A DNA stretch of 64,000 nucleotides, taken from positions 14,942,001-15,006,000 of the forward strand of contig OU452204.1 in NCBI GenBank assembly GCA_911728435.2, read 5' to 3'. Positions 44,375 to 55,624 of this stretch are shown here, one piece after another; positions within the stretch are counted from its first letter, which is position 1, and every line of letters starts with the position of its first letter. The notes beneath the pieces were generated by a model. It was not told the DNA's origin. It saw only the letters and a list, made by a program, of their open reading frames with translations, and ran no database searches. This stretch comes from Apoderus coryli. Taxonomy: Eukaryota > Arthropoda > Insecta > Coleoptera > Attelabidae. Position numbers and translations under genes: made by a program.

Positions 44375-45485
44375 TAGCGCCAAGGGCACTGCGGATGCCA
44401 TATTTTCTTTTCTTGAGAATGTTAATTCCCAACTCAATAATGAGCAGTTGACGGAGTATTTTGCAACTTTTCCAAGGCATTTGATTGTGTAGATCACAGC
44501 AACTCTTCTCAGGAAGCTTGAGTTTTATGATGTTATGGGTGTGCCTTTAGACTGGTTTCGTTCTTATTTGACTGACCAGAGGCAAATGATCAAGTGTGGG
44601 AGTAGTATTTCTGAGAGTATGTGTGTGCCTTGCGGAGTACCGCAGGGGTCTGTTTTGGGTCCTATTCTTTTTCTTCTTTATATTAACGACATTAGCACTA
44701 TTAGACTCACAGGAAGCTTTACGTTATTTGCAGCTGCTACGATACTCCTTTGGCATGATAAAGATGCTGATGCTGTCAAAGAAATCATTCGAAATGATTT
44801 GGGAAATATGAAGGAATGGTATGATTCGAATTATTTCTCATTTAATTATTTATCAAAAACACATAATATATTATCTTTTAATTTTAAATTTGATGATATG
44901 CTATTTGAAAATAACCCTATTAATAGTCCTAATTGTGTTAAATTTTTGGACTCCAAATTGATTTAAAGCTTAAGTTACTGCTAAAAGTTAAAAGTTTCAT
45001 CTGGGTGTTATGCTTCCAGAGTTGTATCAGGGGCTTTTGGTCTGAAAGTTGCAGGAAATGTGTATTTTTCTGTAGTGTTTAAGCGTATATTTACACTGCA
45101 GAAGTGAGCTGTTCGTTATATGTGTAAAGCAGATTTTACTGTAAGTCGTAGAGAATTATTCAAAAAACACCGAATATTGACTCTTACATCACTTTTCATT
45201 TTAGAACTAATATTTTTTTGTTCTGTTATTTGCATATTTATTGGGGTATCTTATTGTCTTGTTATTTACATATTTTACTTTGTGCATGTTTGGTGGATTT
45301 GTAATTTTATTCTTTGCCTTCCTACTAAGTTCGACAACATAATGTAGAGTAGCATTCCTGGTTTACGTATGTATTTTAAAATATTTTTGTGATATTGTAT
45401 TTGTATACGCCTTTATTATATATTATTTTAAATATGCCTTTGTCTACAAGAACTTTTGTAATTGTTTTATGACAATAAAGTTATA
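44375..45485 (+). pseudogene. LINE D: reverse transcriptase and 3' UTR
   Basis: Upstream blocks (DAIFSFLENVNSQLNNEQ, then a frameshifted FSKAFDCVDH) lead into a 143-codon frame with VPLDWFRSYLTDQRQ and block B CGVPQGSVLGPILFLLYINDI. At the catalytic site it reads FTLFAAATILLW where the family has FADDT, so both catalytic Asp residues are lost. The 3' end is TTTATGACAATAAAGTTATA at about 45465-45485. This family is distinct from A-C. Confidence 0.82.
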
Positions 45486-46147
45486 TTTAAAAACATATTT
45501 TCAAAAAAAAGCAATATTTTATAATGTGTCTGAGAGATTTGCGGTAATCTTTCTTCGGATCTAGGCATATACAACTAATAAATCCATACTTATTATTTGC
45601 CTTGTTATAATGGATAATCACCTCCTGCTCCGATGAAATAGGAAGCAAACAATTCCACAAAATAAATTCTCACATTACCCTCGTTACAAAGTAGCGAAGA
45701 ACAAAATACGCGATGCTATTAGCAAAGATTAATCTACACAATAGATAGTCAGCCCAATGCATTAAAATGAGAACATCTCTAAGTATGCCAGCCACTACGT
45801 GGCGTAGACTAGCGTGTAAAGCATAGAGCAGTATTGTCACAGCCAGAAACCGTTTTGTAGTTTATTAATATCAGAAACAAAACGCAACGTATAACAATTA
45901 TTTACATCATTTGCAACAGTTATGCACCGACAATGCTGTATTGTCAGAGAGAGAGATTGATGAAATTCTGTATTAATCTGGAGGGGATACGTAGGGAGGG
46001 TAGAAAAAAAAACAAGCGAATGTGGTGTGTGTCGTGCTGTTGCCGATTCGTCGGTAAAAGAAACACACAGGGTGATTTATTACAAGTACAGTATTGAAAT
46101 AAAAGCCTTATCTCTATGAATTAAATTTAATATAATAATATTTAATC

Positions 46148-46194
46148 CATGTCATACATGTTTCAAGACTAGACCAGTCCCATGATCAGTGGCG
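46148..46194 (-). ncRNA. degenerate hammerhead motif (left arm)
   Basis: Minus strand: CTGATCA (core G replaced by C), stem II GACT/AGTC, GAAAC, palindromic ACATGT and a GUA triplet. Stem I is only about 2 bp. Probably inactive. Confidence 0.45.
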
Positions 46195-46322
46195 AACAAT
46201 CATTAAATGAAAAGCTTTTAGATAGAAACATACTTCTGGCTCCATTGTAATAATTTGTTGATGTATATAAAAAAATCTAAATATCTAAAAGCTAAAAGCT
46301 TTTGATTTAATTATTGCTCGCC

Positions 46323-46366
46323 ACTGTTTATGGGACTGGTCTAGTCTTGAAACATGTTGTATGGCA
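46323..46366 (+). ncRNA. degenerate hammerhead motif (right arm)
   Basis: The partner copy has the core eroded to CTGTTTA, while stem II GACT/AGTC, GAAAC and ACATGT are kept. Confidence 0.4.
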
Positions 46367-46860
46367 TGGATTAATGATTATTAGGTATATTAAATTTATT
46401 TCGTGGATATTAGACTTTTATACCAATACCGAAATCAAGTAGGTATTAATGTACATTATTCTTTGTCAAAATTATAACTCCACTTAAGAATTGACTAGAT
46501 ACTTTTTCAATTTATTACATATATTTTAAATATTTCACGTAGACAATGTGGCAAAGATGTAACAAGATTGTTGTAGATCTTATAATACCTATAATAAAAA
46601 AATTATCAGTGCTACCTATATTATATTAGGTATACATATTATGGTTGTTTTCATACCTACTGATTTTGTTTTGAAGAGAATTACCTAATATATTAAATTA
46701 AATTTAATCTTTGGCTGCGTAGTTATTTTTTTTGTGAATATTTTTTAACTTATTTTGTGTTTTTCTAATTTTAGACTAATTATATTATTTTGTGTTGTGT
46801 TTTTTTTTTATTTGAGAAACTTCCTAGTTAGTGACTAAATAATTTTTGTGTTTTGTGAAA

Positions 46861-47002
46861 ATGGAAAGAAACAATTCGAAATTAAGTCGTAACCAATGTG
46901 CTTTTCGAAATTGTAACAACAGTTACAGAAACAATCGAGAGGTACATTTCTTTCGATTTCCTAAAGAAGAAGATCGATGCAGAAAATGGGTTATAAATTC
47001 AG
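46861..47002 (+). CDS. THAP zinc-finger exon (N-terminal half) of a P-like transposase
   Basis: An ATG at 46861 opens a 47-codon exon ending at a donor (TCAG|GTATAAGT) in phase 1. It encodes a basic leader, then CAFRNC (the first zinc pair, C-x4-C), REVHFFRFPKEEDRCRKWVI with the conserved FP and W of THAP domains. The second half (C-x2-H and AVPTIF box) should be in a later exon, which I do not find. THAP domains bind DNA and form the N-terminus of P-element transposase and THAP9. Position inside the 45723-49288 TIR element supports transposase origin. Confidence 0.75.
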
Positions 47003-47920
47003 GTATAAGTTCCACTTTATAGGTTTAGGTACTTAAATTTTACCTCTTTTTAATGTTTCTTCGGGTAAATAATAAGTTCGGTAGGAATAGGGCTTTGGGT
47101 ATCAAACAAAAAAGATAGAAAATAGAAATTTGACATAGGGGTAGTTCTAAGCATTTACAAGTTTGTGACGTGTAGCGATTTTCGATGCCGCCCCCGGAGG
47201 TATACATGAGGGCGGCGCAATGCCGTTTTAAATATCTCGTTTCGCTTTCTTGGAAAATAAAAAATTATAACTGATAACTGACACTTAGTACTTAACCCAT
47301 TAATCCCCAACGTTGCGTAAACGAAACATTTTTTAATTTTTTTTTCCAATGTGCCAGTAAAAAAAATACTTGTGTTGGCAATAGGATATAATCAGTTGTT
47401 ACTTCTCGTCCGGCCATCGTCTATCAACTTTCTCTCACCGGGCATATTGCCTGCTCACACTAGATGTCTGCGTAAAATTAAATGTATCCGTTTGGTGGGT
47501 AGTTTTGATTACAATAAGTCGGTGCCAAGCCCAAGCTCGAAACAAAATAAATCTATATTTACCTACTACCTATTTGGCTTGGTACCGACTATTATGTGCA
47601 TTGTTGTCTTTTGAATGATATTTGTATTTTGTTATTTTTCGTATTTTTTATTAGTTCTTTTGACAGCTCTGGTGTCATCAATACACCTGTATCCCGAATT
47701 GCACCAAATTGCGATGCTATTGAACAAGCATATAATCCTAAATATAATATTATTTTTGAACTTTGAATGTACATATGAAATTTGTATCTTAAAATTAGTC
47801 AAAGAATCACCCTTTAAAGTTTGTACAAGTACTTATGCAACACCCTGTATACATAGATACTTTGATTTGCAATTTGCAAATCTGTTAAACTAGGTAATGC
47901 TGTTTTTTTTTATTTACTTT
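47003..47920 (+). other. interior of the P-like element, no further exons seen
   Basis: AT-rich. One near-perfect hairpin pairs AGTCGGTGCCAAGCC (about 47516-47530) with GGCTTGGTACCGACT (47577-47591). A lone terminus-like CACCCTGTATA lies at about 47840. No THAP second half or RNase-H-like transposase block was found. Confidence 0.45.
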
Positions 47921-48800
47921 CAAATATGGTGTTATGTAATTGTATTCAAATTAAATGTTTGGGGATGATATTTACGAGTTTTATTTTTTTATATAGAGAA
48001 ACTGTTATTCAGTTTTTAAGGATCAATCTGAAGCAGACGATTGTACTTGTTAAAACATGAAAAAAGTTATTGTCGTGATACTTTTAACACCCTGTTGGTG
48101 GGTTTTTAAAGCTTTTTACGAAACGTGTTAACAATACAATCTACATAAATCGTTATTTTTTTAAAGTTTTATGATCATTGCACAAAAACCAATATTAGGG
48201 AGACTGTAAGTTTTTTTTCAATTCGGCGTTGCAGAATTTGAACCTAATTGTGATAATTGTGTTATTTTACTAGTATAGATATTTTTGAGTAAATTAATTC
48301 GGTTATAATCGATGAGTAGAATCTTTGGAGTAAAATACATTTCACAAAAACCCTGAACCATGTTTCTCAATAGATTTAAATTTTCATTAAAAACAGATTA
48401 AAAATTCTAATTTTTTACATCCTGCATTTCGAAACCGTATTTTTTTAAATAATTATTGTCATGCTGGAAATTTCAAACCTTATTTACTTCAGCAACTTGT
48501 AAAAAGCACAGCCTTTTTAATATTAACATTTCTTAAAATCGATAATACGCGATAACGATGACTTTCTATCAATATCACAGAAGGATACATTTATTACGTA
48601 TATAATTTGTTAGATTTTACATCTCCGAATTGAAACACACGCAAAAAATGTGCATAAAAAAGTTAGGGTAGCATTTCACGCCTGTATGAGTCTGAGATTT
48701 ATTTTTTCATAATGTTAACAAGTTGAATCTGCTGTTTGAGTTTGATCCTTAAAACTGAATCAGATAATAAGCGGAAGTCCTATCTATAACGCCAAATTTC
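47921..48800. mobile_element. imperfect TIR element nested in the P-like element
   Basis: TTCAGTTTTTAAGGATCAA (about 48009-48027) and the following 25 bp recur inverted at 48715-48760. Weaker inverted similarity extends outward to about 47921 and 48800. No coding capacity was seen. Probably a non-autonomous DNA transposon. Confidence 0.5.
48303..48380 (+). repeat. relic sharing the terminus of the 8-kb snapback element
   Basis: ATAATCGATGAGTAGAATCT at 48304 matches the unique left terminus of the 8-kb element (7949, ATAATCGATGAGTAGAACCT) over about 30 bp. A similar CACAAAAAC/CACCAAAAC segment follows in both. A CATGTTTC near 48360 may be the rest of a hammerhead. Confidence 0.5.
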
Positions 48801-48845
48801 GTTAATTTAAATATAACTTTTTGATGCATCCTTATATCCGAAATT

Positions 48846-48893
48846 TAAAATTAAATGACTAAAATAATATTATTTTAGTCATTTAAAATTATT
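48846..48893. repeat. 48-bp near-perfect palindrome
   Basis: AAATGACTAAAATAATATTATTTTAGTCATTT forms the core, extended by A/T-rich partly matching flanks. AT-rich and cruciform-prone. Confidence 0.75.
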
Positions 48894-49295
48894 GTCTAAA
48901 ACATTTAATGAACCAGCCCTGTATATTTATACTATTATAGTAATTTCTTTTATTTTCGTCCATACACATTAATCTTTGCGTAGATAGGTGTACGTATACC
49001 ATATAATTTTATATTAACCGACAAAAAACACTGCTGCACAGTAGTACATATATGATACCTATAATATAAAAACAAACTCCCACCTCGTAGGGGAAAGTAT
49101 ACTCGTCCTTGTCTAACATTGCCCATATGATTATTTTATTTCAACACAATACATATAACACCATCTACAATTTCCATAATTTCCATGGTTACATGTTTTT
49201 CTAATAGATGTAGCTCGTGTCGAGACAGTTTCAATTTTTGTTTTCTTTCCCATATACGCTGACTATCTATTGTGTAGATTAATCTTTGCTATTAG

Positions 49296-49839
49296 GAACT
49301 TTGCCAACGTATATGGTTGTCGGTTGAACAGAAAATACGGAAAAACCCGTATTTAATTCATATGTTTACACTTCGTTTTTATGATGTACTGAAATGTATC
49401 CAAGAGCCAATTTTAAATGTTAATTTAGTAGATTTAATGATGCGAAAATTGTGATCTTAGATTTTTTGAACTGGCTTGAAGTTGTCGGTGTGCTAACAAA
49501 AATACGAGATTCTATATATTTATTGTGGAAATTTCATCACTGAAATTAATATTAGAATTATGGAATTTATCGTTGACGCTTTTACTTATTTATTTGTGAA
49601 GACGTTCAACTCTATCTATTAAACACGTCCGTTCTGTAAGTGGTGTGGGTCGAACTGAGATACACAGTACATAATTTGTAATAACTTAGAAATAGTCAAG
49701 TACTACATTATTGTAATCAACTAGAAAGAAGGCAAAAGAAATATATAGCCAACTTACAAAAGAACTACATGTCCATATATTATAATTTATAAAATTAAGG
49801 AATACGTGATGTAAGAAGCATCCGAAAGTCTATCTTCCA
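49296..49839. other. no recognised element
   Basis: AT-rich; nothing recognised. Confidence 0.45.
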
Positions 49840-50331
49840 TCGAGAACCAGCCTGAATAAGCTTCTCAACATTAAAATGGCTTAGCACCACCAAAGAATCT
49901 ATCAATTTAAGTTTAATGCATTGACACAAAATATTACTATGTGGTACACCATTTTTAATCCTGCATATCCTTTACTTATAAATACAGAGATGTGATCCAT
50001 AAAACGAGGTTCATTATCCATTTGCAATTCCGAAGTTTTGGCGACATTCCTGTATGTTAAAGACACATTATTAAGTGATACTTTTAAATTTTGTTTGATA
50101 AAATGTTTATCCTTTCCAAATAATAGTACTTTCGTATTGCTTGTACTTACTAATATCCAGTTGATGACTTTCAACGCGATTGCAATAAACTTGAAATTCT
50201 CGATAATATATGAAGCAATTACCAAATCATTATGATGAAATGAATATTTAAAGTTAAGACCAGAAGACAAATCAGAAATACATATTGAAAAAAACAGAGG
50301 CTCCAATATAGACCCTTGCGGCACAGCGAAA
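49840..50331 (-). pseudogene. LINE F: reverse transcriptase fragment
   Basis: The minus strand reads AVPQGSILEPLFFSICISDL, then FHHNDLVIASYIIENF (decayed FADD block) and YRNVAKTSELQMDNEPRFMD (YVKDLGVTMD-type block). It belongs to the same broad family as LINE G at 59590 (MDCDLRFSEHISGCISKSY). Its 5' side stops exactly where the 3' end of LINE E begins, so E probably inserted into it. The other half is not recognisable beyond 52190. Confidence 0.7.
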
Positions 50332-52190
50332 CAAATAAATAAAGCGTTTATTGCCCAACAGTTTCCCATTTAAAGGACAATATTACAAATTAAATGCTTA
50401 AATAAACTTATGAATACTAATTTATAAATCCTAATTAATTCCGCACACATACACACACCTAAACCACAAATTTCTCTGCAGCTACTATTTTCAAGTGATT
50501 GATTGTAGTTGTAAAAATGTCACACCTATCAGAAACTCTATTAAAGTTAGAACACATGACATGAACAGGTGATCTTAACAGTACATTGGTTCTAGCTCTG
50601 TGTAAGTGAAATGTTACATTCGATCTGGTATTTAACCTAGGAACTAACAAATTCAAGCAAGATAGCAGAAAAGAGCAGTCGATTTTTTCTATAAGCAATT
50701 TATATAAGATGGTTAATGAGCTCTGAATTCTTCGGTACTCCAGACTCTGAACGTCAAAACGTGATAGTAACAATTCATGATCGAAACTGGATAAGCACCA
50801 TCGGTTCTAAAAACAAAATATTGCAAAAATCTACGTTGAATTTGCTCGACCTCTAGTTTATGAATATTATACTGAGGATACCAGATGATGGAAGAATACT
50901 CCAAGTTCGACCTCACATAGGCATTGAACAAGGTGATAAGGGCAGAGGTATTATTGAAGCCTTTGCAGTTACGCATTATAAAGCCATACATGCGAGATGC
51001 CTCACCAATCATTCTTTCTATATGCTCCAAAAACTGGAACCTCTGATCGAAGGTAACACCAAGATCCGTGAATACCCGACATCGTTCAAGTTTATTTGTG
51101 GAGATTGCATATGGATAGTCAATAAACGTTGTTTTACGTGTAAAACTCAGACATGTGCATTTACGAATGTTAAGAGACAATTTGTTACTGTCGCACCACC
51201 TTTCTAGAGCACACAAATCATGCTGCAGGTTTATGCAATCTGCTACTGAATCTATGGAGGCGAAGATTTTCAAGTCATCTGCGAAAAATAGAGTACGCTG
51301 AAGTAAACACGGGTCCAGGACATTGATGAACAGAAGGAACAACAATGGACCTAAGTTAGAACCCTGGGGTGCTCCTGACGTGGCCGAGTAAAAACAAGAT
51401 TTAAAGCCGCTGTAAAAGACATATTGTCTCCGATTATGCAAGTATGAGTTGCATAAAGATATCAAGTCGGAAGGAAATCCATCATACGTATGCAGTTTAC
51501 TCAGCAATATCCCATGGTCTAGCCTATCGAAGGCTTTGGTGAAATCAGTATAGATTACATCCAGTTGACCGTGATCAAGAGTTTCAGAGATACAGTGGGT
51601 AATAACTGACAGATTGGTGACAGTGGACCGGCCACACAGAAAACCATGCTGGTTAGGTGAAATCTGACGTCTCACAGCTGTATAGATCCGATCATATAAA
51701 ATTGATTCAAATAATTTAGAAAAATTGCACAATAGAGAAATTCGTCGATAATTATTAACATGAGACTTTTCGCCGGATTTAAAGACTGGAACAACTTTAT
51801 ATAATGAGCAGTTGATACCTTCCATAGATCCGGATACATTCCCGACTTCAAAATTAGATTGAAAATTGACTGTAATGGAAGAGCTAAGACAGAAATGCAA
51901 TCTCGGACAAAAAAAGAGGGAATATTATCATATTCAGAGGTAAATTTATTTTTAAGGCGTTTAGAAGCTGCAAATATGTCTGACAGCTCAATCTGCCCGA
52001 TATTGACAGTATTAGAGGTTCCAGGAACATTCGGCGCAAGATAACTAGACGATTTAAGAAAAACACTATGGAAGAAGGTAGAAAACCAGTCGACAATGGC
52101 TTGAGGATCAGAATAAGATTGATCGTCCTTCCACATAGTGATAAATAATAACAACATTTGAAGTATCCGTTTCTGTACATACATATCTTC
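50332..52190 (-). pseudogene. LINE E: near-complete reverse transcriptase, two frameshifts
   Basis: The most complete LINE here. From 52184 it reads DPQAIVDWFSTFFHSVF, NIPSFFVRDCISVLALPLQS and GMYPDLWKV. After a frameshift comes a 395-codon frame with VPVFKSGEKSHVNNYRRISL, GRSTVTNL, block A (VIYTDFTKAFDRLDHGIL), block B (TSGAPQGSNLGPLLFLLFIN), catalytic FFADDLKIF, DLGVTFDQRFQFLEH and VEQIQRRFLQY. A second frameshift leads to the C-terminus (50459-50773). The 3' end is GGGCAATAAACGCTTTATTT. Catalytic residues are intact; the endonuclease part is absent. Confidence 0.9.
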
Positions 52191-53000
52191 CGGTAAAATA
52201 ATCTTCTAAAATCCAGAAAACTAACTTTCTGTAACTTAGGATTATTAGGTAATAATTATATCGACTATATTGTCGAATTTCTAGCAAATATTTGTGACTC
52301 ATAAAATCATTGAAATCAACTCCTATATAATGTGCTTCTTAACTAAAGCCTAGGAGTTTCAGTCATGACAGTAGTATACGAAACCTTCCATACCTGGAAT
52401 ATCTGAGTCGGTTTAGATCAAGGATCTAGAAAAATAAAGAGAACAGCGTCAAGCTGAGACAGAAATCCAAAGAAACGACGCGTAACTGAAAATCATCGCG
52501 AAGAAGAGAAAAAATATCGCGATGGAGAAGGAGATTGGAATATCACAATCTTAAAATTTTCTTGCTATACCTGAGTCTGTTTAGATCAATAAGCTAGAGG
52601 AACGAGAAGAACAACGCGGAGAAAAAAGAAAATGAGATGAAGCTGAGAAAGGCGTAAAGAAAAAACTATATATAACTATATAATTTAATACTTAATACTT
52701 CTTTTAAAATGACTAAAACATTATACAACTCAGTGTTTCGGCTGTTCCTAATTAACAGGATAACGTAAATCTCTGCGGCTAATATCAATACACCGCCTAG
52801 TCGGATAACTGTGGAAAAATCTCAGTTTCGGAGCAAGTGATGCTTATTCCTGTGCATGTCGTTTTGTTGGCTCAGTTAACGAGAAAACAAATAATTGTAA
52901 ACTTAAATGAAATACTTTATTTTAATCTAGGTAGATACCTACATTAACTTATACTCAATAAATGAAAACTGGAAAAGCAACTGCATACCCACATATTCTG
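52191..53000. other. unassigned sequence with a diverged direct repeat
   Basis: Two related purine-rich segments of about 60 bp, built around CTGAGTCGGTTTAGATCAA (52403) and CTGAGTCTGTTTAGATCAA (52571), lie about 168 bp apart. No coding function was recognised. Confidence 0.45.
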
Positions 53001-53006
53001 TTACAA

Positions 53007-53463
53007 TAGGGTTATTCTTTCGTAGTGATTGATCTGAACAAGTGAATGTGAATAAACTGAATGTGATTATACTGAACTGAATATTTGGCGAAACCGAAAG
53101 ATCATCTTTTTTGTGATTGTCTTTCACTTAACCTCAAAAACTTGTGAAAACAACCAAATTTGCTCTGAAAACTGGAAAATTATTCCTTCCATGATATTAT
53201 TATCCATATTTTAAACTTTTATAATTTATGGATTTGATTCGAAATCATGCCAATTATTATCTCTCAATATTCAATACTTTTAGAGGTTAACTGTTAACTG
53301 AACGAACTAACCGGTACCTAGAGGTTGATCAGTAAGCGGCAAGGGGGGTAGGAATTTTAATCAGTTTGGTAGAAGTGACCGATGTCGAAAGAATACGCTC
53401 AATCGTGAATGAACTGACAATTTTCAGATTGTTCACTTAGTTCAGTACGAAAGAATAACCCTA
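53007..53463. mobile_element. MITE with 18-bp perfect TIRs
   Basis: GGGTTATTCTTTCGTA at 53009-53024 is exactly complementary to TACGAAAGAATAACCC at 53446-53461, each flanked outward by TA. The 453-bp interior is non-coding. TA target duplications point to a Tc1/mariner-type non-autonomous element. Confidence 0.7.
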
Positions 53464-54389
53464 TAGTTACTTTGTATCTAATTTCACGAGTAATAACTAC
53501 GAACATACTATACTTATTATATGTATTTATTTACCTAAACCCAAAAACCTCTTTAGAGGAACTAATGTGAGAGATAAATGTTTACGTATTTGCTTTTACA
53601 AACGATATGCAGAGCTTATTTAGTCAATATTATTAAATCTGAAGGATTATGTCCTTTAAATCTGACAGGGAAGTTGAGCACTAAATACCATAAACACACT
53701 AAGACCCTGGATATTTATGACATATACAATATTATTGCGCTCTACGTGTGGTCATATACATAATGTAAGAGTATTTGAATTAATTTGATGGCGTTTAAAA
53801 CTAAATTCAGTCGGATATAACTATTATTACGAATAAAATAGAAAATTTATAACTATAATAATAACAAAATTGTGAATATTAAACATAAATTTTAGCTACT
53901 ACAAGGGATACGTAAAATAAATTTATGTGCGAAAGATATACGAATACACTCATTCCATAAATAAAGTTAGGAAAGCGATCTCCGAAATTGACAAAACATG
54001 CATACCAATTATTGATATAGTATAGGATAATAAATTGAAAATATAGATGAAGATTCTTCGATATCATCGACGTATCAGCAATAAAAATTGATTGATGCTA
54101 AAATCGATGTAGATAAAGTATAGTTAAATGGACTACAAAAATTTTGGCAGCTGAAGTCCATGTAGAGGCCTCGCCCATTCAGAATAAAGAGTAATAAACA
54201 CTGTTTCAAAGGAAATGAATTACGGTGAACACTATGAGCTAGCGTGCCAAGATTGGTGAACTTTCCTTATGCTGAAGAGATCATAGCAGGGACCTGAGGT
54301 GTATTTAGATCTCACAACGGAAACTTGGTTGTACCCGGATGTAAAGAATAGTGAATTATTTCCTCCTGACTATCAAGATTAACATTACA
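53464..54389. other. no recognised element
   Basis: AT-rich; nothing recognised. Confidence 0.45.
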
Positions 54390-54810
54390 TATTAACATTA
54401 GTGATGTCTGATACTCGGCGACCTGATGGTCTATTGTGTATCCCGGTCCTGAATTTTGAATTACTTGATCTGTGTCTCTCAAGTTACAACTCTCCATCAA
54501 GTTCTAGAGCTCCTATAAACTCCAGTAAGCTGGTCTCCATCTTGGATCATTTCATGGCTCAAGTGTTCCTTGCGTTGACTTCTAATAGCAGCGCATTCTG
54601 TTACTAGGTGATCAGGAGTTTCTTCCTCCTCTCTACAGACTCTGCATTCGTCGCTCTCTTCTAGGCCTAATATTGCAATATGTTTCATAAGGCGAAAATG
54701 TCCTGTGAGAATACGTAGCCCGTTCTTACACAGATCCAAACAGATTTTGGATCTTTCATGGTTGAAGTTTCCAAGGAATTTCTTGGAGTGTATCAATCTT
54801 GCTGTTTTGC
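54390..54810 (-). pseudogene. R1-type LINE: C-terminal zinc-knuckle region
   Basis: The minus-strand frame reads RILTGHFRLMKHIAILGLEE, CRVCREEEETPDHLVTEC and AAIRSQRKEHL. This is the segment after RNase H in R1/Jockey-type proteins: a TGH block and a C-x2-C...H-x4-C finger. It is a 5'-truncated fragment. Confidence 0.78.
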
Positions 54811-54954
54811 TTTGTCTGTTTTCTCCTTAATTCTGAACTTCTCCTTATACGTGTGCATTAAGCCGTAGAATGATTCAGGTGATACAAAATGGGTTGCTTT
54901 TTTGCTCGAGAATAACTTTTTGAACATATTTAGCTAATTTGTATTTCGCCAATT

Positions 54955-55520
54955 GTAGTTATACGAGGGTTGCCTTTTATATTTCGGGATTTGGCAACCC
55001 TGGTGTTGCAATCTGGCAACTGACAGCTCTATCGTAAAGTTGAACATTTTTGAGGTTATACGTACTCAGAACGTTTTGACATACGAGACTATTTGTGTTG
55101 TTTACAGTAACTTAAAAGATTCATCTCGCTCAAAAAAATGCTCGTGTCGATTGGTCGAAAGAAATGCTCAAAAAATACGGTCGGGGTGCTTCGAAACACG
55201 TCTATGACATCGTGGCAGGTGATGAATCGTGGATTTACGCGTATGAGCCCGAAAGTAAACACCAGTCTATGGGTGTTTCAAGATGAGCCAAATCCAATAA
55301 AAGTTGTTTGCGCACGAAGCACTTCCAAGCAAATGGTCGCCTGTTTTCTCGGAAAAACTGGACATGTCGCAACCGTACCACTAGAACAACGCAGAACAAT
55401 CAATTCTGAGTTGTACACACCCATGTGTTTGCCAGCTGTCTTCCAAGAAATCAGGAAAACCAACCGCCGAAGACGGATCACTCTTAACCATCTATACCGA
55501 ATTCTCAGAGTTTTGCTCCT
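54955..55520 (+). pseudogene. mariner transposon, internally deleted
   Basis: It begins ACGAGGGTTGCCTTTTATAT, a mariner-type left end, followed by about 170 bp of 5' region. The N-terminal DNA-binding part is deleted. Coding resumes in shifting frames with VDWSKEMLKKYGRGASKHVY and DIVAGDESWIYAYEPESK (first catalytic Asp), then WVFQDEPNPIKVV, GHVATVPLEQRRTINSE and EIRKTNRRRRI. It stops before the second catalytic block, and no right TIR is seen. Confidence 0.82.
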
Positions 55521-55624
55521 TGGTTAGAGACAATTTTTGTGGCTTAGATTACAGGAGAGGAGATATTGGACGCTGACAGAAAACTAAACAACAAGTTGAC
55601 TTCATGACCCCATGACGTCGTCGC

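Larger units (their letters stand above)
46118..46402. mobile_element. fold-back element with hammerhead-like motifs, nested in the P-like element
   Basis: Inverted arms of about 105 bp (46118-46224 and 46282-46402) surround about 57 bp. Both arms contain GGGACTGGTCTAGTCTTGAA followed by ACATGT. It is diverged between arms and therefore older than the 8-kb copy. Confidence 0.7.
45716..49295 (+). mobile_element. P-superfamily-like transposon with 31-bp TIRs and 7-bp TSD
   Basis: TIRs of 31 bp start CAAAGATTAATCTACACAAT. The left copy is 45723-45753 and its exact complement is 49258-49288. Both are directly flanked by CTATTAG (45716-45722 and 49289-49295). The 3566-bp element contains a plus-strand THAP zinc-finger exon at 46861. 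THAP domain, TIRs beginning CA and 7-8-bp target duplications fit the P superfamily. No other transposase exon is recognisable, and at least two other insertions (46118-46402, 47921-48800) are nested inside. Confidence 0.8.

Noticed and set aside
47351..47614. Plus-strand open frame downstream of the THAP exon as transposase
   Set aside because: No C-x2-H, AVPTIF or RNase-H-like block; it spans a hairpin and looks non-coding.
52690..52765. Hammerhead-like string on the minus strand (GCCGAAACACTGAGT)
   Set aside because: GAAAC is present, but the CTGANGA box reads CTGTTAA and stem II does not pair properly.
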